From Acidobacteriota bacterium (GTDB taxonomy: Bacteria; Acidobacteriota; Blastocatellia; Pyrinomonadales; Pyrinomonadaceae): a stretch of 59,052 nt of DNA. This document shows, in pieces, positions 51,596-59,052 of the stretch (position 1 is the stretch's first letter; each line of letters starts with the position of its first letter). The stretch spans positions 1-59,052 of the forward strand of contig JAFAVK010000114.1 in assembly GCA_019242475.1 (NCBI GenBank), in the 5' to 3' direction. The notes under the pieces are model-generated. The model saw nothing but the letters and a program-made list of their open reading frames with translations. It was not told the origin of the DNA and made no database searches. The position numbers were made by a program, and so were the translations under genes.

Positions 51596-53671
51596 ATGCG
51601 CGCCCGCACACACCTCGCCGCACTCGTCACGGCCCTGTCGCTCTTCGCGGTCGTCATTCCATTCCAACGCACGGGCAGCGCGCAGGCACCGTCGGGGAAG
51701 AACTACAGACCTGACCGCCGTCGCGCGTTGGCGGCACGCACGGGCACCGGCACGGCCCCGACGCGCGCGAACGCTTACAAGCCTCAACGCAAGCGCACCG
51801 ACAAACAGACGAGCGCGAGACCTTTGTCGTCGAGCACAGACGGGCGAGGACGCAGGCCCGCGCGCCCCGTTCCCTTCACAAGGAGCGTTGAGAAGGGCGT
51901 GGCACAGTCTTCGACTCAAACGACAGACCCAGCTCCGTCCGCGGCCATCGCGCCGGGCACGCCGCTCAGCCGCGTGCTGCACGTCTCGCAGTTGAGCCTC
52001 GTCAGCGCCGAGGGCACGCACGAGGAGTTCGTTGATCGTGACGGCGACCTGCGTGCGGACGACCGCACGACCTTCGACGCGGGCGGCGGCTCTTACGACA
52101 TCGCCGTCGGCCGCAGCGGGGCGCGCTACGAAGTCTTCACCGCCGTTGACGACCGCGGCACCTCGAACCCTTCGGACGACGTTGCGACCGGCGTCCTCGT
52201 CCTCGCCAACGACGCCAGCGGCGACTACGTGCGCGACTCCGCCGCGACCTTCGACCTCGGCCGCGACTTCGGCCTGCCGAGTGCCGTCGCGGTCGTCGCG
52301 GGCACCTCGCGCGCGGGACGCGAGTTCGTCGTCGTCTCTTCGAGCGGCTACTTCAACAGCGAAGACCCGAACGACCCGAACAACGAGGACTCGCCGGGCG
52401 TCGTCCTGCTCGTGCGCGAACCCGCGACCCGCGGGTTCGACTCCTCACGCGCGCGCACGCTCGTCGCGGTCGGCGACGACCGGCTCTTCAACGCCAACGG
52501 CCTCGCGCTTCTTCCCAACGGCAATCTTCTGATTGCCGATTTCCAGTCGAACGAGTTGCGCGTCGTCCGCGACACAGACGGCGACGGCATGCCCGACACG
52601 CTCGACGCGAAACCCTTCTACTCTTTCCCCTTCGACACGGACGCGCCGCTCGACGTGGCGGCCAACTCGCGCGGCGTCGTCTTCACGCACTCGGAGGGGA
52701 ACGACACGTACATGCTCGCCGTCTACGACACGGACGGCGACGGCTTCGCGGACGCGGACGAGGTCTGCGTCGAAGGTCTCTCGATAGACAACAACTTCGT
52801 CCTGCACGGCCTGACGGTCTCGCGCGAGGGGACGGTCTACGTCATACAGGACGCGACGGGCGAGAGCGACCTGCCGGCCGACGGCGGCAACGGCGGCATC
52901 CCGCACGTCTACGCCTTTCCAGACCCCGCGCTCAACGGGGTGCTGCGCGACGGCGACGCCTTCGTCCTCGCCGACGACGAGTTTACGCAGGCTTATTCCG
53001 GGCTCGCCTTCGGCGTCGAGACCGTGCTCGCGCCCGTCGCGCGGTTCTCCGTCACCAACAGCGCGAGCCTGCAAGGCGACGCGCCGACGGGCGGCCTTGC
53101 GACCATCGACGGCAACGGACTGACGCGCGGCCAGAGCGGCGCGACGCAAGGCGAGGCTTTGGCGCGCGGCGTCCGCGTGACAATCGAAGGGCTGGAAGCG
53201 CCCGTCCTCTCCTTCGACGACTCGAAGATTCACGTCCAGGTTCCCGAAGCGCTCGGCACGGGCTTGGCTTCAGTCGTCGTCACCGTCAACGGCAGCGTGA
53301 CGGCGGCCGACGACGCGGAGTTCGTTAAAGCCAACCCCGGCCTCTTCACAGTCCCGCAGACGGGGACGGGCGAGGCGGTCGCGCTGCTCGTCTCCGGCCT
53401 TTTCTACACGCGCGCGCCCTTCCCGGCGCGCACGGGCGGCGCCGCGTCCGAGGTCGCGTTCTTCGGCACGGGCTGGCGCAACGCGCTGCCCGTCACGGTG
53501 CAGATCGGCGGCAAGGCGGCCAAGGTCAACTACGCCGGCCCCTCCGGCGGCTTCCCCGGCCTCGACCAGATCGACGCCGAAATCCCCAACGGCCTCAACG
53601 GCCCCGCCGCCGTCGTCGTCAACGCCGGCGGCGCGACCAGCCGCACCGGCGTTTTCATCACCGTGCAGTGA
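51596..53671 (+). CDS. Secreted beta-propeller-like protein with TIGR03437-type C-terminus
   Basis: The protein has 691 residues from the ATG at 51596. An N-terminal signal peptide (LAALVTALSLFAVVIPFQ) is followed by a basic low-complexity section to about residue 100. A central region (about 110-460) contains repeated DxDGDG-type segments, such as RDTDGDGMPD and YDTDGDGFAD, and NGLALLPNGNLLIADF, consistent with an NHL/SMP-30-like propeller that may bind calcium. The C-terminus has two parts: a TIG-like unit with APVLSFDDSKIHVQVPEALG and a segment ending DAEIPNGLNGPAAVVVNAGG, matching the TIGR03437 domain known from Acidobacteria. It is probably an exported surface or extracellular protein. 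Confidence 0.85.
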   Translation: MRARTHLAALVTALSLFAVVIPFQRTGSAQAPSGKNYRPDRRRALAARTGTGTAPTRANAYKPQRKRTDKQTSARPLSSSTDGRGRRPARPVPFTRSVEKGVAQSSTQTTDPAPSAAIAPGTPLSRVLHVSQLSLVSAEGTHEEFVDRDGDLRADDRTTFDAGGGSYDIAVGRSGARYEVFTAVDDRGTSNPSDDVATGVLVLANDASGDYVRDSAATFDLGRDFGLPSAVAVVAGTSRAGREFVVVSSSGYFNSEDPNDPNNEDSPGVVLLVREPATRGFDSSRARTLVAVGDDRLFNANGLALLPNGNLLIADFQSNELRVVRDTDGDGMPDTLDAKPFYSFPFDTDAPLDVAANSRGVVFTHSEGNDTYMLAVYDTDGDGFADADEVCVEGLSIDNNFVLHGLTVSREGTVYVIQDATGESDLPADGGNGGIPHVYAFPDPALNGVLRDGDAFVLADDEFTQAYSGLAFGVETVLAPVARFSVTNSASLQGDAPTGGLATIDGNGLTRGQSGATQGEALARGVRVTIEGLEAPVLSFDDSKIHVQVPEALGTGLASVVVTVNGSVTAADDAEFVKANPGLFTVPQTGTGEAVALLVSGLFYTRAPFPARTGGAASEVAFFGTGWRNALPVTVQIGGKAAKVNYAGPSGGFPGLDQIDAEIPNGLNGPAAVVVNAGGATSRTGVFITVQ

Positions 53672-53702
53672 CCTTTCGACAGTTGAGTTTAACCGAGAAA
53701 AA

Positions 53703-53770
53703 TTAACCACAGAGACACAGCTTGGAGCTTTAGCCGTCAACAAGCTGTGTCTCTGTGTCTCTGTGGTTAA
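53703..53770. repeat. CTCTGTGT-octamer hairpin with unequal arms
   Basis: The left arm TTAACCACAGAGACACAGCTT (53703-53723) pairs with AAGCTGTGTCTCTGTGTCTC TGTGGTTAA (53742-53770). The right arm carries one extra 8-bp CTCTGTGT unit, so the unit number changes independently in the two arms. It lies between the propeller-like and the D-threonine-aldolase-like genes. Confidence 0.83.
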
Positions 53771-53831
53771 TCCTCTTTCACTCCACCCGCTCGCCTCGAC
53801 AGTGTTATATTCTCCTTCACTTCAAACGCAC

Positions 53832-54953
53832 ATGGACTTGCACAACATCAAGACGCCGTCGCTCGTGCTCGACGCGGGTCGCGTGCGGCGGAACGCGGAG
53901 CGGATGGCGGCGCGCGTCCGCGGCTTCGGGGCGACCCTGCGCCCGCACGTCAAGACGCATAAGTGCGTCGAGGTGGCGCGCATCCAGGCCGAGGCGGGTG
54001 CGGGCGGCATCACCGTCTCTACGCTCGCCGAGGCGCGAGCCTTCGCCGCGCACGGGTTCACCGATATCACCTACGCGGTGCCAATCGAGCCGGGGAAGTT
54101 CGAAGAGGCGTTAGAGCTGTCGAAGCTCTGCGAACGCTTCGCGCTCATCACGGACGACCCGTCAATCCCGCCGCTGCTCGACGAGGCCGCGCGGGGCGCG
54201 GGGGTGACGCTCGACCTCTTCCTGAAGGTCGATTGCGGCTACCACCGCTGCGGCGTCGAGCCCGAAAGGCCCGAGGCGCTCGAAATACCCCGCCGCATCG
54301 AAGACGCGTCCAACCTGCGCTTCGCGGGCATCCTCACGCACGCCGGCCACTCTTACCACGCGCGCACGCAAGCGGAGCTTCTCGCCATCGCCAGGCACGA
54401 GCGCGACGTGATGACCGAGTTCGCCGCACGCCTGCGCGCGGAAGGCGTCGAAGTGCAGACCGTCAGCGTCGGCTCGACCCCGACCGCGACGCACTACGAC
54501 CACCTCGAAGGCGTGGACGAGGCGCGGCCGGGCAACTACATCTTCTTCGACGCCTTCCAGGCCACGCTCGGCAGTTGCGCGTTCGAAGACTGCGCGCTGA
54601 CGGTGCTCGCGGCGGTCGTCCACCGCGACCGCGCGCGGCGCAAGGTCGTGCTCGACGCGGGCGCCATCGCGCTCTCGAAGGATCGCGGCCCCTCGGAGTT
54701 CGACCCCGCCTGCGGCTACGGCCGCGTGCTCGACCTCGAAGGCGCCGAGACGGGCCTGCGCGTCTCCGCGCTCTCGCAGGAGCACGGCGAAGTTCAGGTG
54801 GAGGACGACAGACTGCTCGACGCGCTCTCCGTCGGCGCGCGCGTCCGCGTCCTCGCCAACCATTCGTGCCTCTCCGCCGCGCAGCACGCGCACTACCACG
54901 TCCTCGAAGGCGCGCGCGTCGTTGACCGCTGGGAGATACAGAGGGGCTGGTAA
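53832..54953 (+). CDS. D-threonine aldolase / D-serine dehydratase-like PLP enzyme
   Basis: The protein has 373 residues from the ATG at 53832. It has the alanine-racemase-like N-terminal barrel: MDLHNIKTPSLVLDAGRVRRN, then PLP-binding Lys in LRPHVKTHKCVE near residue 40, STLAEARAF near residue 65, and VGSTPTATH near residue 218. The C-terminal beta domain carries the metal site HSCLSAAQHAHYHV near residue 345 (His and Cys, as in DSD1/D-threonine aldolase). It cleaves or dehydrates a D-hydroxy amino acid; which one cannot be told. The enzyme is cytoplasmic. The pyrophosphatase gene follows by 6 bp. Confidence 0.88.
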   Translation: MDLHNIKTPSLVLDAGRVRRNAERMAARVRGFGATLRPHVKTHKCVEVARIQAEAGAGGITVSTLAEARAFAAHGFTDITYAVPIEPGKFEEALELSKLCERFALITDDPSIPPLLDEAARGAGVTLDLFLKVDCGYHRCGVEPERPEALEIPRRIEDASNLRFAGILTHAGHSYHARTQAELLAIARHERDVMTEFAARLRAEGVEVQTVSVGSTPTATHYDHLEGVDEARPGNYIFFDAFQATLGSCAFEDCALTVLAAVVHRDRARRKVVLDAGAIALSKDRGPSEFDPACGYGRVLDLEGAETGLRVSALSQEHGEVQVEDDRLLDALSVGARVRVLANHSCLSAAQHAHYHVLEGARVVDRWEIQRGW

Positions 54954-54959
54954 GCGAAG

Positions 54960-55538
54960 ATGACAGTAACCAAACTCATAAACCTCGAAGCATTCAACGA
55001 AGACGAGGAGTTGAACGTCGTCATCGAGACGCCGAAGGGGAGCCGCAACAAGTACAACTTCGACGAGAAGCTCGGGCTCTTCAAGCTGGGCGGCGTGCTG
55101 CCTTCGGGCGCCTCGTTCCCCTTCGACTTCGGCTTCGTGCCCTCGACGGTGGGCGGCGACGGCGACCCGCTCGACGTGCTGGTGCTGATGGACGAGCCGG
55201 CCTTCGCGGGCTGCCTCGTCCGCACGCGCCTCGTCGGCGTCGTCGAGGCCGAGCAGACCGAGCGCGACGGCGAGACCGAGCGCAACGACCGCCTCATCGG
55301 CGTCGCCGCCGAGTCGCGCCTCCACACGGGCGTCCGCTCGCTCGAATCCCTAAGCCCGGCGCTCCTCGAAGAGATCGAACACTTCTTCATCTCCTACAAC
55401 CAGATTAAGGGTAAGGAGTTCAAACCCCTCGCCCGCTCCGGCCCCAAGCGCGCGCGCGGGTTGGTCGAGGAAGGGATGAAGCAGTTCAAGCGTTCGAAGA
55501 GAAAAAGGTCTTCGTCGAAGAAGGGCAAGAAGAAGTGA
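54960..55538 (+). CDS. Divergent family I inorganic pyrophosphatase
   Basis: A 192-residue protein. It has ETPKGSRNKYNFDEK near residue 23, SFPFDFGFVPST near residue 55, the metal motif DGDPLDVLVL near residue 71, and a later DGETERNDRLI segment where canonical enzymes have DxGExDxK; here the Lys is Arg. The family otherwise fits soluble pyrophosphatase. The C-terminal 25 residues form a basic tail with many Lys/Ser (KRSKRKRSSSKKGKKK), not usual for the family. It would hydrolyse pyrophosphate and so pull biosynthesis forward. It is co-transcribed with the D-threonine-aldolase-like gene. The change in the last motif makes activity less certain. Confidence 0.8.
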   Translation: MTVTKLINLEAFNEDEELNVVIETPKGSRNKYNFDEKLGLFKLGGVLPSGASFPFDFGFVPSTVGGDGDPLDVLVLMDEPAFAGCLVRTRLVGVVEAEQTERDGETERNDRLIGVAAESRLHTGVRSLESLSPALLEEIEHFFISYNQIKGKEFKPLARSGPKRARGLVEEGMKQFKRSKRKRSSSKKGKKK

Positions 55539-55580
55539 GTTTTATTACCTTACCCTTGAGCGTAGCGGGCGACTAGATTT

Positions 55581-55664
55581 AACGCAGAGGACGCGGAGGC
55601 GCAGAGGGCGCAGAGGAATTTACAGTTTCCTCTGCGCCCTCTGCGCCTCCGCGTCCTCTGCGTT
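55581..55664. repeat. 38-bp perfect inverted repeat with CGCAGAGG words
   Basis: The arms 55581-55618 and 55627-55664 are perfectly complementary, with the 8-base loop TTTACAGT. Words of 8-9 bp (CGCAGAGG, CGCGGAGG) repeat. It lies between two convergent genes (pyrophosphatase and esterase) and may be a bidirectional terminator. Confidence 0.87.
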
Positions 55665-55682
55665 GAAAATGGTCTACGCCAA

Positions 55683-56507
55683 TTACTGCTTCGGGTACAG
55701 GTATCTGAGTATCGGCTCGACGCGCTCGGCCCACGCGGCTTCGGTGTGCCGGGCGCCCTGGGCCTCGTGGTAGCGCAAGTCCTGGTCGAGGTTCCAGCCT
55801 TTTGCCAGGAGCGCGTCGCGCAGGAGGCGCGCGTCGTCGAGCGCGCGCGCGCCCTCCTCCGTCCCCATGTCGAGCCAGATGCGCGCGCCCGTCCTGGACT
55901 CCAAAGCCGCCACGTCGCCGAGGATGTGCCGCCCGTCCCACCACACGGCGGGCGAGACGACGGCCAACTTGCCGAAAACGTCCGCGTGGCGCAGGCCCAG
56001 GTACGCCGTCACGAGCCCGCCCAGACTCGACCCGCCCAATCCCGTGTCGCACACGCCCGCGAGCGTGCGGTAGTGCGCGTCGATGAAGGGCTTCAACTCC
56101 TCGACGATCAGGCGGCCGTAGAGGTCTGCCTTCCCGCCGACCTTGAGCCGCGGGCAAACGCTCGGCGTGTACTCCTCGACGCGCTCGCGCCCTGTGTTGT
56201 AGATGCCGACGACGACGACGGGCTCGATGGCCTGTTGGCGGACGAGCGCGCCGGCCGTCTGCCCGAAGCGCCAGTCCTGCCCGGGGATGTATGCGGTCGC
56301 GCCGTCGAAGAGGTTCTGGCCGTCGTGCAGGTAGAGCACTGGGTAGCGCCGCGGGGGCTCTGCGTAGTAGCCGGGCGGCAGGTAGACGAGCACGTCGCGC
56401 GCCGTCGGCAGGAACTTCGAGCGGAAGCCGGCGTGCTTGCGGAACTCGCCGTCGGGCGTTGGCGGAACGACGCAAGGCGTCTGCGGCGTCTGGGTCGTGA
56501 CCTGCAT
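55683..56507 (-). CDS. Esterase (enterochelin-esterase-like, alpha/beta hydrolase)
   Basis: A 274-residue protein. The N-terminal half has DVLVYLPPGYYAEPPRRYPV and YLHDGQNLFDGATAY near residues 40-70, typical of the putative esterase/Fes family. The nucleophile Ser is in GGSSLGGLVTAY near residue 145. The acid and the His are expected near TEEGARALDD and GARHTEAAW at the C-terminus (residues about 220 and 255). There is no clear signal peptide. The substrate is probably a carboxylic ester; no siderophore genes are near, so enterochelin is unlikely. Confidence 0.85.
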   Translation of the reverse strand: MQVTTQTPQTPCVVPPTPDGEFRKHAGFRSKFLPTARDVLVYLPPGYYAEPPRRYPVLYLHDGQNLFDGATAYIPGQDWRFGQTAGALVRQQAIEPVVVVGIYNTGRERVEEYTPSVCPRLKVGGKADLYGRLIVEELKPFIDAHYRTLAGVCDTGLGGSSLGGLVTAYLGLRHADVFGKLAVVSPAVWWDGRHILGDVAALESRTGARIWLDMGTEEGARALDDARLLRDALLAKGWNLDQDLRYHEAQGARHTEAAWAERVEPILRYLYPKQ

Positions 56508-56603
56508 GCTTTACGTTGAAGAAATGCGCACGGCCCCGGCCGGGATGGTCGCGGCGGCGCGCTCGCTCAAAGTTTCTACGGTTCAGCTCAGGGTTGGGAC
56601 GGC

Positions 56604-56861
56604 TCAGCCCTCGGCCTCGCGTTCGATGGCGGCTTCGCCGCCGACGCGGGCCGCGGCGCGGCCGAGGATGAGGAGCACGACGACGGCCAGGAGCGTCGCC
56701 AGGATGGCGTAGGTGAAGAGGCCGGCGAGGCTATCGTCATCGCCCAGGAGTTTCTTGATGAGGGCTTTGATGGCCTCGTTCCACGCGAGCGCCGCGACCA
56801 GCCCGAGCGAGGCCGAGGCGAGCGTAATCATCGTCTGAAGGAGGACGCGCGTTCTGTTCAT
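56604..56861 (-). CDS. DUF5654-like small membrane protein
   Basis: The protein has 85 residues from the ATG at 56861. There are two hydrophobic helices: MITLASASLGLVAALAW, and AILATLLAVVVLLILG after a loop containing KLLGDDDSLAG. The frame extends upstream to 56912, but that part lacks conservation. The family is widespread in archaea and bacteria and is uncharacterised. There is no coupled gene. Confidence 0.72.
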   Translation of the reverse strand: MNRTRVLLQTMITLASASLGLVAALAWNEAIKALIKKLLGDDDSLAGLFTYAILATLLAVVVLLILGRAAARVGGEAAIEREAEG

Positions 56862-56973
56862 CGGATTCTCCGCGGAAGGGTGGCGCCGGCCCTTCGGGCC
56901 GCACGCGCGCACGACACTTTACATTTCTACGTGACCCCGCGCCGCGCGTCAACCGAAAAGTTTTCCCCGTTAA

Positions 56974-57546
56974 TCAGCTCCCCCCGCCGGCCTTCAGACG
57001 GCGCTTGTGCTCGGCGAGCATGTTGCAGAAGAGTGCGCCCTGGGAGACGGCGTCGTCGAGCGCCTTGTGCGTGTAGGGCAGGTCGTCGAACCAGTTGCGC
57101 GGCATGTTGCGCTTGACCGTGCTGAGGAAGTCGTGCCCCGTCAAGGCCATCGCGAAGGTCTTGATGTCGAGCGCGTGCCAGCCGAAGGGGTTCTCGCCGG
57201 CGAAGCGGTTGAGGTACCAGCAGACGAACATGAAGTCGAAGGCCGCCGGGTAGGCGACGAAGACGGGCTCGCCCGGCAAAGACTTCAGCCAGTCGAGGTA
57301 GCGCCGCATCGCCTCCTCCGGCGGCAGCAAGTCCTTTCGGCAGGCGGCCCACGCCTCGGGCTGCGTCTTCCACCACTTCATCGTCTCGGGGTGCTGCGCG
57401 GCGCCGGGCAGCGTCTCAAGGTTCGCGCTGAAGCCGCCGTGGAGCGTCTTGTCCGGCAGGTAGGCGGCCGACCCGATGCTCAGCATAGAGTAGACGCCGG
57501 GGATCGGCCCGTCCGTCTCCACGTCCGTGCTGACGTAAATTTCCAA
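56974..57546 (-). CDS. DEDDh-type 3'-5' exonuclease-like protein
   Basis: A 190-residue protein opening MEIYVSTDVETDGPIPGVY. The DxE in TDVETDG gives the first two acidic residues of the DnaQ/exonuclease fold. Further motifs are FVAYPAAFDFMFV near residue 97 (Asp of motif II) and YTHKALDDA near residue 157 (His and Asp of motif III). A NPFGWHALDIKTFAMA segment lies between. It should remove nucleotides from DNA or RNA 3' ends. The family size is typical for stand-alone exoribonuclease-like proteins. It is not linked to other repair genes here. Confidence 0.85.
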   Translation of the reverse strand: MEIYVSTDVETDGPIPGVYSMLSIGSAAYLPDKTLHGGFSANLETLPGAAQHPETMKWWKTQPEAWAACRKDLLPPEEAMRRYLDWLKSLPGEPVFVAYPAAFDFMFVCWYLNRFAGENPFGWHALDIKTFAMALTGHDFLSTVKRNMPRNWFDDLPYTHKALDDAVSQGALFCNMLAEHKRRLKAGGGS

Positions 57547-57643
57547 AACGGTTCCCTCCTCTGGCTCGTGTGAACGCGTCCCCGCGGGGCGTGCGCCCGC
57601 GTCCGTTGCCGCCGCGCGGGGCGGCGTGCTAAAAGGTCAAACG

Positions 57644-58674
<1,031 letters not shown>

Positions 58675-58872
58675 CTTTTCCCCGCTTGCCAGAACGCGTT
58701 TCGGCAGGCAAAATAGCCGTTGCTTTTGTCGTCGCCATTCGCGACCGAGAGGCGGGTGTTGCGGATTTAACCGATAGAGTTTAAGAGCCAAACCAATACA
58801 GGGTCGCAAGTGTTCGCCGGGCGCCGCAGTCGCCGGGCGCGTGTTTCATCAGTTTTTGAACGGAGAAAAGTC

Positions 58873-59052
58873 ATGGCAACAGTCGTCGTCAACCAGGGCG
58901 AGTCAATCGAGAGCGCGCTGCGCCGCTTCAAGCGCAAGGTGATGTCCGAGGAGATCATCAAGGACGCGAAGAAGCACGCCTTCTTCATGTCCCGCGGCCA
59001 GAAGGCCAAGCTCAAGTCCGCCCTCGCCCGCAAGCGCAACAAGCGCAAGTCG
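58873..59052 (+). CDS. rpsU: 30S ribosomal protein S21 (partial at window edge)
   Basis: The 60 residues visible, from the ATG at 58873 to the window end, start MATVVVNQGESIESALRRFK and continue RKVMSEEIIKDAKKHAFFM, the S21 pattern; the C-terminal part is Lys/Arg-rich. S21 binds the 30S head and aids translation initiation. The gene is cut off by the edge, not broken. A purine-rich GGAGAAAAG before the ATG is a good ribosome site. Confidence 0.93.
   Translation, partial: MATVVVNQGESIESALRRFKRKVMSEEIIKDAKKHAFFMSRGQKAKLKSALARKRNKRKS

Noticed and set aside
55683..56507. Enterochelin (siderophore) esterase
   Set aside because: Only fold-level similarity; no siderophore synthesis or uptake genes are near.

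Overview
The window is GC-rich chromosomal DNA with dense genes in short operons. It most likely comes from an Acidobacteriota genome, probably near class Blastocatellia (subdivision 4). Lineage evidence: a VWFA-related acidobacterial-type protein (3754-4791), a secreted protein with a TIGR03437-like C-terminal domain (51596-53671), a DUF5916/CBM9 outer-membrane protein, a FecR protein rich in Trp/Tyr repeats, and an elb-type ether-lipid cluster. No rRNA, tRNA, CRISPR array or transposase was seen. The right edge cuts rpsU.

Layout. 1-3750: two intergenic repeat arrays and a single-gene restriction-modification enzyme with an AT-rich recognition region. 3754-11456 (minus): VWA protein, crotonase, alpha/beta hydrolase, the two halves of an AtuA-type protein, a NUDIX hydrolase, a small membrane-anchored protein and an acyl-CoA carboxylase beta subunit; this looks like branched or terpenoid acyl-CoA catabolism. 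11648-20227 (plus): HAD-IB phosphatase, LarA-like protein, a Uma2-family nuclease, a 1477-residue reductase/ligase/carrier/acyltransferase fusion and an SDR epimerase; this resembles the Myxococcus elb ether-lipid locus. 20283-20560: a 21-bp tandem array. 20670-22512 (minus): lipid kinase and PlsC acyltransferase. 22566-26325 (minus): metH with a SAM-II riboswitch, promoter and attenuator hairpin. 26405-28639 (minus): an AT-rich caspase-like/protein-kinase fusion with its own sigma70-type promoter. 28934-31230 (plus): coaD, a histone-H1-like protein and an aminotransferase.

31388-39340 (minus): ECF sigma factor with an anti-sigma/TonB fusion, two ABC-2 exporters and a YtrA-type GntR regulator with a palindromic operator. 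39478-46362 (minus): an SPFH protein with three vault-like repeats, a membrane partner, the DUF5916 barrel and an unknown secreted protein. 46838-59052: aldo/keto reductase, VanX-like dipeptidase, FecR and TIGR03437 proteins, D-threonine-aldolase-like enzyme, divergent pyrophosphatase, esterase, DUF5654 protein, DEDDh exonuclease, ChaN-like protein and the start of rpsU.

A striking feature is a set of about a dozen intergenic hairpins. Their arms are built from 7- or 8-bp repeat words. The words differ between loci, but the architecture is the same: repeated words, often a TTAA, a loop, then the complement. Several overlap the stop codon of the upstream gene, and two carry a nested GGAGGGGCGGCATGTTTATAG element.
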